Shown: positions 8,608-16,740 of the stretch, piece by piece
How positions within the stretch are numbered: position 1 is the stretch's first letter
How the letters are laid out: the number at the start of each line of letters is the position of its first letter
From: Butyrivibrio sp. XPD2002
GTDB lineage: Bacteria; Bacillota; Clostridia; Lachnospirales; Lachnospiraceae
Assembly: GCF_000423945.1 (NCBI RefSeq)
Contig: NZ_AUIY01000001.1
Span: forward strand, 186,001-250,000
Direction of reading: 5' to 3'
Length of the DNA stretch: 64,000 nucleotides
The notes under the pieces: generated by a model
Seen by the model: the letters and a program-made list of their open reading frames with translations, nothing else
What the model was told of the DNA's origin: nothing
The model's database searches: none
Position numbers and translations under genes: made by a program

Positions 8608-8713
8608 AGTTTAACATATAAAGAAAGAAAAGGCAAACATATATTCGCTGTACTTTTTATTGGACAGGAGATTGTATAGAGTATATACATAAGATCTTTG
8701 AATTAATCACAAA

Positions 8714-8735
8714 ACACTCACATTGCTGTGAGTGT
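8714..8735. repeat. Perfect hairpin in the lexA-yneA intergenic region
   Basis: ACACTCAC / GTGAGTGT with a 6-nt loop, flanked by AAAA on the left. On the minus strand it would be followed by TTTTG, so a weak terminator reading towards lexA is possible. The rest of 8608-8871 is AT-rich with no coding sequence I can support. Confidence 0.5.
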
Positions 8736-8871
8736 CCTGCGATTTTCTTATGAGGGGGAGATAGTGTGATTTGTTTATCAACTACCTTGATACATATATT
8801 AAAGGATAAATATGAACAAAATATGAACTCAAACGAAGGAATTATTTAAGATTTTTTTTATAATTTCAAAA

Positions 8872-8954
8872 GAACAAACGTACGAAAAATGTGTTGACAA
8901 AAGAATGGATGTTCGATATATTGTTCTAAGAACAGTTGTTCGTAACATTTGTTC
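8872..8954 (+). promoter_or_regulatory. SOS-controlled promoter with four LexA-box-like sites
   Basis: A consensus promoter TTGACA (8894-8899), 17-nt spacer, TATATT (8917-8922). Sites: GAAC-AAAC-GTAC (8872-8883, one mismatch), GAAT-GGAT-GTTC (8903-8914, one mismatch, between -35 and -10), GAAC-AGTT-GTTC (8930-8941, perfect, over the start of transcription), TAAC-ATTT-GTTC (8943-8954, one mismatch). Drives the YneA-like gene. Confidence 0.85.
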
Positions 8955-8974
8955 GACAAACGGAGGAGCGAAGG

Positions 8975-9382
8975 ATGAATAAGAGAACAGCAATGAACAG
9001 AAACAATTATGTTAGTGAGAACGACAGATACAAAAGAGCAGCTCTTGCTAAGAGAAGACGCGAGCGCGCTGCTAGAAGACGACTTGTTATTCTTGGTGTT
9101 ATGACTTCTGTTATTATCTTCATGGCTATTATTCTAAGCTTTTCATTTAGTTCAGATGCGAGCAGCAAGAATAACGAACAGTATAAATACTATACCTCTG
9201 TAAGCGTAAATGTAGGTGACTCCGTATGGACTATAGCTGAGGAATATATGGATGATCTTCATTATAGAAGTACTAAGGAATTCGTTAATGATATCGCCAG
9301 AATCAACAAGATATCACCTGACACTATGCTTAAAGCAGGAACGAATCTTATAGTTCCTTACTATTCAGATACACTGAAATAA
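8975..9382 (+). CDS. yneA: YneA-like SOS cell division suppressor (TM + LysM)
   Basis: 135 residues from the ATG at 8975, chosen because AGGAG lies just upstream; the open frame extends further left, but only through operator DNA. A very basic N-terminus (residues 19-36) is followed by one membrane segment (about 37-58) and an external LysM-like domain (about 73-130, with VNVGDSVWTIAEEY and LKAGTNLIVPYY). In Bacillus YneA has the same plan and delays division during DNA damage. Divergence from lexA and the SOS boxes support that role. The sequence is not close enough to prove orthology. Confidence 0.82.
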   Translation: MNKRTAMNRNNYVSENDRYKRAALAKRRRERAARRRLVILGVMTSVIIFMAIILSFSFSSDASSKNNEQYKYYTSVSVNVGDSVWTIAEEYMDDLHYRSTKEFVNDIARINKISPDTMLKAGTNLIVPYYSDTLK

Positions 9383-9447
9383 CATGGGAAACTACAATTT
9401 AAATAACAGTACCCAAAAATATCACCTTAATTATATTACTTTTTGCC

Positions 9448-9477
9448 AATAGCAATTCTGTATGCAGAATTGCTATT
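9448..9477 (+). terminator. Hairpin after the yneA-like gene
   Basis: Perfect 13-bp stem AATAGCAATTCTG / CAGAATTGCTATT with a 4-nt loop. The following T-run is poor (ATTAGTTT), so it may terminate inefficiently. Confidence 0.65.
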
Positions 9478-9529
9478 ATTAGTTTATAAAGATTTTATAA
9501 AAATATAATAAAAATTTTGGAGGTGTCTT

Positions 9530-10657
9530 ATGTTATTTCAACTTTACGGCGCCAATGCAAGTTCTCAGCTTATAGGCTGGATACTTGTTTTCGTGGGACT
9601 TATTCTCATGAACGAAGTTGGCCGTAGAACAAAGCTTGGGGGAATGATCGTATTTGTGTTCATTCCGACTGTTTTAACAGTTTACTTTATTGCCGCTCAT
9701 ATGGGTGCATTTGGTGGTTCTTCCAATCCCACAGTTGCATTTATGGACGGATGGTTCCATTACTTTAAGTTATATGCTGCTGACATCGGCTGTGTCGGCT
9801 TTATGATGATCAAGTATAAATGGGGTATCGGTAAGGAGAAGTGGTTTGCATGGTTCCCCTGGTTTATCGTAGCTGCTAACATCATGATCGCTAATGTTTC
9901 TGATATGGAGTCAGCTCTTGCTGCATTCTCTATCTCAGGTAACCTTAACGGCGCATGGTGGGCGTCAAATGAAGGTGTATTCATCTATGGTGGATGGTGG
10001 AACGTAGTTAACGCCATTGCAGGTATGATCAACATTTTCTGCATGACAGGTGTTGTTCACCTTTATTCTTCAAGTGATAAGAATCACGCTGACATGCTTT
10101 GGCCTGATATGACTATCTGGTTCATCATTGCTTATGATGTATGGAACTTTGAGTATACATACCTCAACCTTCCTACACATTCATGGTATTGCGGCGTAGC
10201 ATTGCTTCTTGCTCCTACATTTGCTAATGCATTCTGGAACAAGGGTGCATGGATCCAGAACAGAGCTAATACACTTGCAATCTGGTGTATGTGGGCACAG
10301 GTAGTTCCCGGATTCCAGCTCTCAAGCAGGTTTGCTGCTGCACTTCCTTCAGTTTACGGTGGAGCTTCAGAGAATGGCATTACTACCATGGCTCTTTATG
10401 ACAAGGCTATCGAGCTTTATAACAACAATTTAGGTAAGACTGCTCAGGCAGGCGAAGTTATCAGTCAGATGGGAATTACGGCAGATCCCAGAATGCAGGG
10501 CTTTGTTGCTGTTCTTGCAATAGCAATAAACGTTATCTGCATGGCAGAGATAATTATGAGAGCCTGCAAGCTTGGTAAGAATCCTTATGCTAACGAAGTA
10601 TTTGGCGATACAAGAGATTTCAAGCTTGCTATGGAGAGAGCAGAAAAGGCTAGCTAA
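9530..10657 (+). CDS. DUF5692-type polytopic membrane protein
   Basis: 375 residues, with about nine hydrophobic segments and many Trp and aromatic residues. It starts MLFQLYGANASSQLIGWILV, which I recognise as a DUF5692-like family of unknown function. Possible metal or redox ligands within or near the membrane are the histidines in AAHMG, WFHYF, VVHLY, KNHADM and LPTHSW. A good GGAGGTG precedes the ATG. The gene leads a co-oriented trio with a Fe-S/FAD oxidoreductase and HypA, so a membrane role linked to electron transfer or nickel is possible, but this is inference from position only. Confidence 0.65.
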   Translation: MLFQLYGANASSQLIGWILVFVGLILMNEVGRRTKLGGMIVFVFIPTVLTVYFIAAHMGAFGGSSNPTVAFMDGWFHYFKLYAADIGCVGFMMIKYKWGIGKEKWFAWFPWFIVAANIMIANVSDMESALAAFSISGNLNGAWWASNEGVFIYGGWWNVVNAIAGMINIFCMTGVVHLYSSSDKNHADMLWPDMTIWFIIAYDVWNFEYTYLNLPTHSWYCGVALLLAPTFANAFWNKGAWIQNRANTLAIWCMWAQVVPGFQLSSRFAAALPSVYGGASENGITTMALYDKAIELYNNNLGKTAQAGEVISQMGITADPRMQGFVAVLAIAINVICMAEIIMRACKLGKNPYANEVFGDTRDFKLAMERAEKAS

Positions 10658-10684
10658 GAAATAATAAATATGTAGCTTTATCAG

Positions 10685-10708
10685 ACAGGGAGCTATCTGG
10701 CTCCCTGT
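10685..10708 (+). other. Intercistronic hairpin
   Basis: Perfect 9-bp stem ACAGGGAGC / GCTCCCTGT with a 6-nt loop and no T-run of note, between the DUF5692-type gene and the oxidoreductase. It could set different mRNA levels for the two genes. Confidence 0.55.
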
Positions 10709-10748
10709 TGTTATCTAAAGCTTCAGGGTAAAGGAGATTTTGAAGAAA

Positions 10749-13541
10749 ATGGGTAGAAAGCCACCTTATAAACCGTCTTATGTAAAAGAAGACACAGCTT
10801 TACGTGAGCCTATCGTAAAGCTTGGTAAAATGATCACGGACCGTGTACCTTATCATCTTGGTTTAAAAAAGCTCACAAGTGATGACCCGGAATACTGGGC
10901 ACTTGCAGCTGTTGCAACTGACGAAGAGGCAGAGCTTGCACTCAAAATGGGAGTAAGAAAGCCTAAGACCTTTGCACAGCTTAAGGCTATTTCAGGACTT
11001 GAAGAGGAGAGGCTTCAGCAGCTCCTTGATCATATGTCGTGGACAGGACTTGTAGAGTATAACTGGGAAAATGAGAACAGAGAAAAGCAGTACCTCGTTC
11101 CCATGTATGTTCCCGGCAGTGCTGAGTTTACAAACATGAACGAAGAGCTTATAAATAAGAATCCTGAGATGGGTAAGTTCTTTGATTATATGGCAACACT
11201 TCCTCTTGAGAAGATAACACCTATGGTACCTCCGGGAGGAGCAGGAATCGGAATGCACGTTATTCCTGTTGAGAAGGCCATTGAAATGAATAATGAATCT
11301 ATTTCATTTGAGCATATTTCTCACTGGCTCGATAAATATGAGGGTAAGTATGCAGCATCTCCCTGCTCATGCCGTCGTTCACGTAAGACCTACAACGAGG
11401 GCTGTGCGGATGATGAGACTGATTGGTGCATCGCAGTTGGAGATATGGCCGATTATGTTGTAGAAACAGGAAAAGGCGGAAGATATGTTTCCAAGGAAGA
11501 GGTTCTTGAGATCCTTAAGAAGGCCGAGGATAACGGATTTGTACATCAGATAACAAACATTGACGGTCAGGACAAGATATTTGCTATCTGTAACTGTAAC
11601 GTTAATGTATGTTACGCACTTAGAACATCACAGCTTTACAATACACCCAACCTTTCACGTTCAGCCTATGTTGCAAAGGTAACAAAGGAAGACTGTGTTG
11701 CCTGCGGACGCTGCGTAGAGGTATGTCCTGCAGGTGCTGTTAAGCTTGGACAAAAGCTTTGCAGAAAGGATGGCTCTGAAGTAAAATATCCTAAGCATGT
11801 GCTTCCCAGTCAGAAAAAATGGACTGAGGACGACTGGGATTGGGATTACAGAGACAACAACAGAATCAATTGCTATGATTCAGGAACTGCTCCCTGTAAG
11901 ACAGCTTGTCCTGCACATGTAGCTGTACAGGGTTACCTTAAGCTTGCTGCTCAGGGTAAATACACAGAAGCTCTTGAGCTTATTAAGAAGAATAATCCGC
12001 TTCCTGCAGTATGCGGTCATATCTGTAACAGAAGATGTGAGGAGGCATGTACCAGAGGAACAATCGATCAGGCTGTTGCTATCGATGAAGTAAAGAAATT
12101 CTTGGCAGCTAGGGATCTTAATGCAGATACAAGATTCATTCCCAAGAAGGTTATTCCTAAGGTTAACGGCGAGTTTGAAGAGAAGATCGCTATTATAGGT
12201 GGCGGTCCTGCAGGCTTATCCTGTGCCTTCTATCTTGCAGAAAAAGGCTACAGACCTACAATTTTTGAAAAGAATAAAAGAGCAGGCGGAATGCTTGTAT
12301 ATGGTATTCCTTCCTACAAGCTTGAAAAGGATGTTGTTCAGTCTGAAATAGATATCATAAAGGAGATGGGCGTTACCATTAAGACCGGTGTTGAAGTAGG
12401 TAAGGACATCACTATTGAGGAGCTTCGCGAACAGGGCTACAAGGCATTTTACATTGCTATTGGATGCCAGGGCGGAAGAAAAGCAGGAATTCCCGGAGAG
12501 GACGCTGAAGGCGTTGTAACAGCCGTTGATTTCCTTCACGCAGTAACAGATGATGAGTCACTTAAGGTTGAGGGCGATGCAGTTGTTATCGGTGGTGGTA
12601 ACGTTGCTATCGATGTATCCAGAAGTGCAGTTCGCTGCGGCGCATCAAATGTTAAGCAGTTCTGCCTTGAAAGCAGAGATATCATGCCTGCATCCGATGA
12701 AGAGGTTCAGGAAGCTGAAGAGGATGGCGCTTTGATTAACTGTGGCTGGGGTCCCAAGGAGATTCTTACTGAAAACGGTAAGGTAACAGGCATTGTATTT
12801 AAGAAGTGCCTCTCTGTATTTGACGCAGATCACAGATTCAATCCTCAGTACGATGAGAGTGACACTGTTACAATTAAGTGCCAGCATGTATTCTTAAGTA
12901 TTGGACAGAGCATCGTATGGGGCAACTTACTTAACGGCTCTTGCGTTGAGCTTGGAAGAGGTAACGGTGCAGTTGCTGATTCACTTACATATCAGACTAC
13001 TGAGCCTGACATCTTTGTAGGTGGTGACGTATATACAGGCCCTAAGTTTGCAATCGATGCTATCGCAGCAGGAAAACAGGGCGCTATTTCCATCCACCGC
13101 TTTGTACAGCCTCATTCATCCCTGACAATCGGAAGAAACAGAAACGATTTCAAGGAGCTGAATAAGGATGATATCTCTATTAAGGATTATGATACCTGCA
13201 AGAGACAGATTCCCGGAAAGAGCAATGCTATAGCTGATCCTAAGCATTCCTTCCGTGACGCTAAGCTTGTATTCACAGAGGAACAGGTTAAGGCTGAGAC
13301 AGCAAGATGTCTTTCCTGCGGAGCTTCAGTTGTTGATACAAACAAGTGTATCGGCTGCGGACTTTGCACAACAAAGTGTGAATTCGACGCTATCCATCTC
13401 TACAGAGATAATCCGGATTGCAGCGTGATGAGAAAGAGTGAAGATAAGCTTAAGTATATTCTTCCCTATGCTGCAAAGCAGAGAGTTAACATCAGAAAGC
13501 AGACTATAAAAGTTAAGTTAAAGAAGGTTAAAAAGAAGTAA
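10749..13541 (+). CDS. Multidomain Fe-S/FAD NAD(P)-binding oxidoreductase (GltD-like core)
   Basis: About 930 residues. N-terminal 200: helical, winged-helix-like region without known function. Residues ~205-290: cysteine clusters SPCSCRRSR and CNCNVNVC. Near 318: ferredoxin-type CVACGRCVEVCPAG. From ~385: GltD/DPD-type Fe-S domain (CKTACPAHV, CGHICNRRCEEAC), FAD motif IIGGGPAGLSC near 484, NAD(P)H motif IGGGNVAIDVSRSA near 615, FAD end motif GGDVYTGPKFAIDAI. Near 860-885: a further cluster CIGCGLCTTKCEF. It resembles the large subunit of NfnAB or GltD with added Fe-S modules. It probably moves electrons between NAD(P)H and a low-potential carrier; substrate unknown. Start: ATG 10749 is 12 nt from AAGGAG; a TTG at 10740 is the alternative. 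Confidence 0.8.
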   Translation: MGRKPPYKPSYVKEDTALREPIVKLGKMITDRVPYHLGLKKLTSDDPEYWALAAVATDEEAELALKMGVRKPKTFAQLKAISGLEEERLQQLLDHMSWTGLVEYNWENENREKQYLVPMYVPGSAEFTNMNEELINKNPEMGKFFDYMATLPLEKITPMVPPGGAGIGMHVIPVEKAIEMNNESISFEHISHWLDKYEGKYAASPCSCRRSRKTYNEGCADDETDWCIAVGDMADYVVETGKGGRYVSKEEVLEILKKAEDNGFVHQITNIDGQDKIFAICNCNVNVCYALRTSQLYNTPNLSRSAYVAKVTKEDCVACGRCVEVCPAGAVKLGQKLCRKDGSEVKYPKHVLPSQKKWTEDDWDWDYRDNNRINCYDSGTAPCKTACPAHVAVQGYLKLAAQGKYTEALELIKKNNPLPAVCGHICNRRCEEACTRGTIDQAVAIDEVKKFLAARDLNADTRFIPKKVIPKVNGEFEEKIAIIGGGPAGLSCAFYLAEKGYRPTIFEKNKRAGGMLVYGIPSYKLEKDVVQSEIDIIKEMGVTIKTGVEVGKDITIEELREQGYKAFYIAIGCQGGRKAGIPGEDAEGVVTAVDFLHAVTDDESLKVEGDAVVIGGGNVAIDVSRSAVRCGASNVKQFCLESRDIMPASDEEVQEAEEDGALINCGWGPKEILTENGKVTGIVFKKCLSVFDADHRFNPQYDESDTVTIKCQHVFLSIGQSIVWGNLLNGSCVELGRGNGAVADSLTYQTTEPDIFVGGDVYTGPKFAIDAIAAGKQGAISIHRFVQPHSSLTIGRNRNDFKELNKDDISIKDYDTCKRQIPGKSNAIADPKHSFRDAKLVFTEEQVKAETARCLSCGASVVDTNKCIGCGLCTTKCEFDAIHLYRDNPDCSVMRKSEDKLKYILPYAAKQRVNIRKQTIKVKLKKVKKK

Positions 13542-13598
13542 TTTATAGACCATCTCCTTTTGCAGTAAATGCAGGAGGAGATGGATGAGGGTATTAAA

Positions 13599-13952
13599 AT
13601 GCACGAACTTGGTGTAGTATTCCATATCATCGACGACCTGAAGGTAGTTGCTGATGAGAACCAAATAGATAAAATTGAAAAGGTTACAATAGAGCTTGGG
13701 GAGGTTTCAACAGTCATTCCTCATTTCCTGACAGATTGCTGGAAATGGGCAGCTGCAAAGGAATCACTCCTTGAATCTACAGAACTAAAAATAGAAACTA
13801 TCCCGGCTATTACTGAGTGCTCCGACTGTGGCAAACAGTTTGGAACAATCGCCCATGGTAAAATATGTCCATTCTGCGGTAGCGAAAAGACATACCTTGT
13901 ACAAGGAAACGAATTTCTTATAAAAGAAATTGAAATCGAGGAGCAGGGCTGA
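13599..13952 (+). CDS. hypA: HypA-like nickel metallochaperone (orphan)
   Basis: 117 residues from MHE, the conserved HypA start in which His2 binds nickel. The frame is open 10 codons further left, but GAGGG at 13586 and the MHE terminus support the ATG at 13599. A zinc knuckle CSDCG...CPFCG is intact. HypA delivers nickel to [NiFe]-hydrogenase or urease. No hypB, hypC-F, hydrogenase or urease gene is in the window; its neighbours are the oxidoreductase and DUF5692-type protein. The partner is therefore unknown. Confidence 0.85.
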   Translation: MHELGVVFHIIDDLKVVADENQIDKIEKVTIELGEVSTVIPHFLTDCWKWAAAKESLLESTELKIETIPAITECSDCGKQFGTIAHGKICPFCGSEKTYLVQGNEFLIKEIEIEEQG

Positions 13953-14066
13953 AACTATATGTGAATTTTTGGAGAGCATAATTCCTAAGACCATCCGCAT
14001 AAGGATGACCTTTTATCTAATTTTTTTATGCTCTCCATAAAATATATATATAGATTTCAGCCCTGC
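13943..14066 (+). other. Large nested hairpin element (outer, middle and inner stems)
   Basis: Outer stem GCAGGGCTGAAA (13943-13954) with TTTCAGCCCTGC (14055-14066), extended by CTATAT / ATATAG with one bulged A. Middle stem GGAGAGCATAA (13971-13981) with TTATGCTCTCC (14026-14036). Inner stem CATCC (13992-13996) with GGATG (14003-14007). The outer stem includes the hypA stop codon. No known riboswitch was recognised; a structured RNA or a small palindromic mobile element are both possible. Confidence 0.7.
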
Positions 14067-14101
14067 GATTTATATTAATTTTATATATTTATACATTTTT
14101 A

Positions 14102-14146
14102 ATGACAAACGTCCCTTTGAATGATAAAATATATGCATGTTGCATA
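14102..14146 (+). promoter_or_regulatory. Probable pfp promoter with palindrome at +1
   Basis: ATGACA (14102-14107), 17-nt spacer, TAAAAT (14125-14130). A perfect palindrome TATGCA-TGT-TGCATA (14132-14146) covers the expected transcription start and could be an operator. Confidence 0.5.
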
Positions 14147-14176
14147 ACAAAACTAGATAAGGGGGTATTCATAACC

Positions 14177-15436
14177 ATGGCAACGAAGGAGAAAAGAAAC
14201 GTTATTGTTGGACAGTCAGGAGGACCTACAGCTGCAATTAATTCCTCGCTTGCAGGTGTTTATCGTACAGCTAAAGATCGTGGATACAAGAAAGTATATG
14301 GAATGATCCACGGCGTACAGGGTCTTATGGAAGGTCGTTATATTGATCTTGCCGACCACATCAAGACAGGTCTTGATGCTGAACTGTTAAAGAGAACACC
14401 ATCTGCATATCTTGGCTCATGCCGCTATAAGCTGCCTGAGATCTTCGAGAGCAAAGAGACTTATGAGAAGATTTTCCAGATATTAACTGACTTAGAGATT
14501 GACTGCTTTATCTACATCGGCGGCAATGATTCTATGGATACCATTAAAAAGCTATCTGATTATGCTATTATTTCAGGTTCAGCAGTAAGATTCGTTGGTT
14601 GTCCTAAGACAATTGATAATGACCTTGCACTTACTGATCACACACCCGGATATGGCTCAGCAGCTAAATATATCGGAACCTCTGTAAAAGAGATCATCCG
14701 TGATGGATGGAGTCTTGAGACAGAGCACGGCCAGGTTGTAATCGTTGAGATTATGGGTAGAAATGCCGGATGGCTTACCGGATCAGCAGCACTCTCCAGA
14801 GGTGAGGACTGTGACGGACCTGACGCTATCTATCTTCCTGAGCTTCCTTTCGATGTTAAGAAGTTCGTTGACAAGGTTAAAAAACTCCTTAAGGAAAAGG
14901 CAAATGTTGTTATTGCTATTTCTGAGGGTATTCATGATAAAGATGGCAAATACATCAGCGAGTATGACAACGGTGTTGAATACATTGATGCATTTGGTCA
15001 CAAGCAGCTCACAGGTACTGCAAGATACCTTTGCACACTGCTTTCAACTGAGATCGGATGTAAGACAAGAGCTATCGAGCTTTCAACTCTTCAGAGAGCT
15101 GCAAGCCACTGTGCTTCCCGTGTAGATATCCTTGAAGCATACGAGGTTGGTGGTGCTGCCATGAAGGCTGCTGATGAAGGTGACAGCGGTAAGATGGTTG
15201 TTATCGAGAGACTTTCAGATGATCCTTATCAGGCTGGTACTGAGGTTAAGGACGTTCACAAGATTGCTAATGATGAGAGACTTGTTCCCAGAGAATGGAT
15301 CAACAAGGAAGGCACATATGTAACAGATGAGTTCATCACATATGTTCGTCCTCTTATCCAGGGTGACGTAGGACCGATCATGGTTGATGGTATTCCGAGA
15401 CACCTCTTTGTACCTGGATTCCAGGAACTGCTTTAA
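14177..15436 (+). CDS. pfp: Diphosphate-dependent 6-phosphofructokinase
   Basis: 419 residues from the ATG at 14177, which follows a GGGGG at 14161-14165. Converts fructose 6-phosphate to the 1,6-bisphosphate. The motifs GGNDSMDT (near residue 115) and PKTIDNDL (near 146) mark the PPi-using type; ATP enzymes have GGDGS and PGTIDND. The length is also greater than that of the ~320-residue ATP enzyme. PPi use makes this glycolytic step reversible. It is a single gene with its own promoter and a bidirectional terminator. Confidence 0.9.
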   Translation: MATKEKRNVIVGQSGGPTAAINSSLAGVYRTAKDRGYKKVYGMIHGVQGLMEGRYIDLADHIKTGLDAELLKRTPSAYLGSCRYKLPEIFESKETYEKIFQILTDLEIDCFIYIGGNDSMDTIKKLSDYAIISGSAVRFVGCPKTIDNDLALTDHTPGYGSAAKYIGTSVKEIIRDGWSLETEHGQVVIVEIMGRNAGWLTGSAALSRGEDCDGPDAIYLPELPFDVKKFVDKVKKLLKEKANVVIAISEGIHDKDGKYISEYDNGVEYIDAFGHKQLTGTARYLCTLLSTEIGCKTRAIELSTLQRAASHCASRVDILEAYEVGGAAMKAADEGDSGKMVVIERLSDDPYQAGTEVKDVHKIANDERLVPREWINKEGTYVTDEFITYVRPLIQGDVGPIMVDGIPRHLFVPGFQELL

Positions 15437-15460
15437 TTTCATAATAACAACAATAATAAG

Positions 15461-15490
15461 GGCCATTCTTCGTATGAAGAGTGGCCTTTA
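15461..15490. terminator. Bidirectional terminator between pfp and the recombinase
   Basis: 11-bp stem GGCCATTCTTC / GAAGAGTGGCC with one G-T pair and a GTAT loop, lying between convergent genes. Confidence 0.8.
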
Positions 15491-15502
15491 AACAATTAAT
15501 GT

Positions 15503-16558
15503 TTAGTTTGAATAAGGATCGATAGTAGCGGCTCTGCGTCTGTGTTCATCCTCGATAGCAGCGTAGTGCTTGGCGGTAGTATTTATATCCTTATGACCAA
15601 GAACGTCAGCTACAAGCCTTATGTCACCGGTTTCTTTGTAGAGAGCAGTACCGTAGGTGCTTCGCATTTTATGAGGCGTAAGCTTTTTTCCGGGAACTGC
15701 CATCTGAGTAAATTTCTTTACAAGAAGCTCGACGCTTCTTACTGTGATACGTCTTTTTCTAAGAGATAAGAACAGAGCTTTTTCCTTATCGTCAGCGCAA
15801 AGTCCGGGCCTTTCAAATTCCATATATTCCTTCAAGGCCTCGGCTGTTGTGCGGTTAAAATAAAGAATCTGCGTATTTCCGCCTTTTCGAACAACAGAAA
15901 AGGAATTCTCATCAAAATTAAGATCGTCAATATCGAGCCCTACACACTCTGAAACACGGATACCTGTATTAAGCAGAAGAGTGAAAATAGCAGTATCTCT
16001 AAGGTTTGTCTTTTCAAGAAGAGATTTTTGCCTGTCAGAGACATTCATCTCGGTATTTATTACCGTATCCATAAGAGTATTAACCTCTTCGGAATTCATC
16101 CTAATAATGTCCTTCTTAGGTGTCTTTTTACGCTTTGCAGCACCGAGAGTAGGGTTGTTCTTAAGGTAATGATGCTGACACATAAACTCGTAAAAGCCCC
16201 TTACGGCAGACATCCTGCGGGCAATACCTTTTTCCTTATTAACGTGCTTGTTTTCGCCGTTATTAAAGGATAAAAATCTTTGAAACTCATTAATGTCCTC
16301 AAAGGAAAGATTATCCAAAAGTGATAGATCAATATCCTTTATTTCAGATACATTTTTTAAAAGCGGGTTCTTTTCCTTGAGAAACTGGAAAAAGGTAATG
16401 AGATCATAAGCGTAGGATATGACCGTATTTATCTGAGAAGTAAGCTCCTTATCATCTAAAAAAGGCATACAGTAAACCGGAAGTATGCCCTCTAATTCGT
16501 GAAGCTTCTCTAAACGTGCTAAATGAAGTTTTCTGTTATATTCTGAATCTGCTCCCAT
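15503..16558 (-). CDS. Tyrosine recombinase, XerS-like
   Basis: 351 residues from the ATG at 16558, chosen because GGAGG lies 4-5 nt upstream; the open frame begins 10 codons earlier. Catalytic residues are complete: Arg in NTGIRVSECVGL, Lys in VVRKGG, HxxR in PHKMRSTYG, His in LGHKDINTT and Tyr in AKHYAAI. The long N-terminal part, with ISYAYDLITFFQFLKE and the DIDLSLLDNLSFEDI segment, is laid out like streptococcal XerS (single-recombinase chromosome dimer resolution), rather than short XerC/XerD. It lies alone among housekeeping genes, without phage or conjugation genes, which favours a chromosomal role. Confidence 0.8.
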   Translation of the reverse strand: MGADSEYNRKLHLARLEKLHELEGILPVYCMPFLDDKELTSQINTVISYAYDLITFFQFLKEKNPLLKNVSEIKDIDLSLLDNLSFEDINEFQRFLSFNNGENKHVNKEKGIARRMSAVRGFYEFMCQHHYLKNNPTLGAAKRKKTPKKDIIRMNSEEVNTLMDTVINTEMNVSDRQKSLLEKTNLRDTAIFTLLLNTGIRVSECVGLDIDDLNFDENSFSVVRKGGNTQILYFNRTTAEALKEYMEFERPGLCADDKEKALFLSLRKRRITVRSVELLVKKFTQMAVPGKKLTPHKMRSTYGTALYKETGDIRLVADVLGHKDINTTAKHYAAIEDEHRRRAATIDPYSN

Positions 16559-16740
16559 AGCTCCTCCAATCAAGAATAATTTTACCACAAAACATATATG
16601 AAGAGATACGGCTGATAATTCACCAAATTATATTATTAAATTATCTTAAATTGCCATAATATTATATACAATTATATGAATTATTATGTATAATCTAATC
16701 ATCAAAGCAAATTGTTTTAATTGGAAGGGAGATATATAAC

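Noticed and set aside
13599..13952. HypA as evidence for a [NiFe]-hydrogenase operon here
   Set aside because: No hydrogenase subunits or hypB-F in the window; only the orphan maturation factor is supported.
15503..16558. Integrase as the mark of a genomic island or prophage
   Set aside because: Flanking genes are housekeeping, there are no other mobile-element genes, no tRNA and no direct att repeats that I can see.
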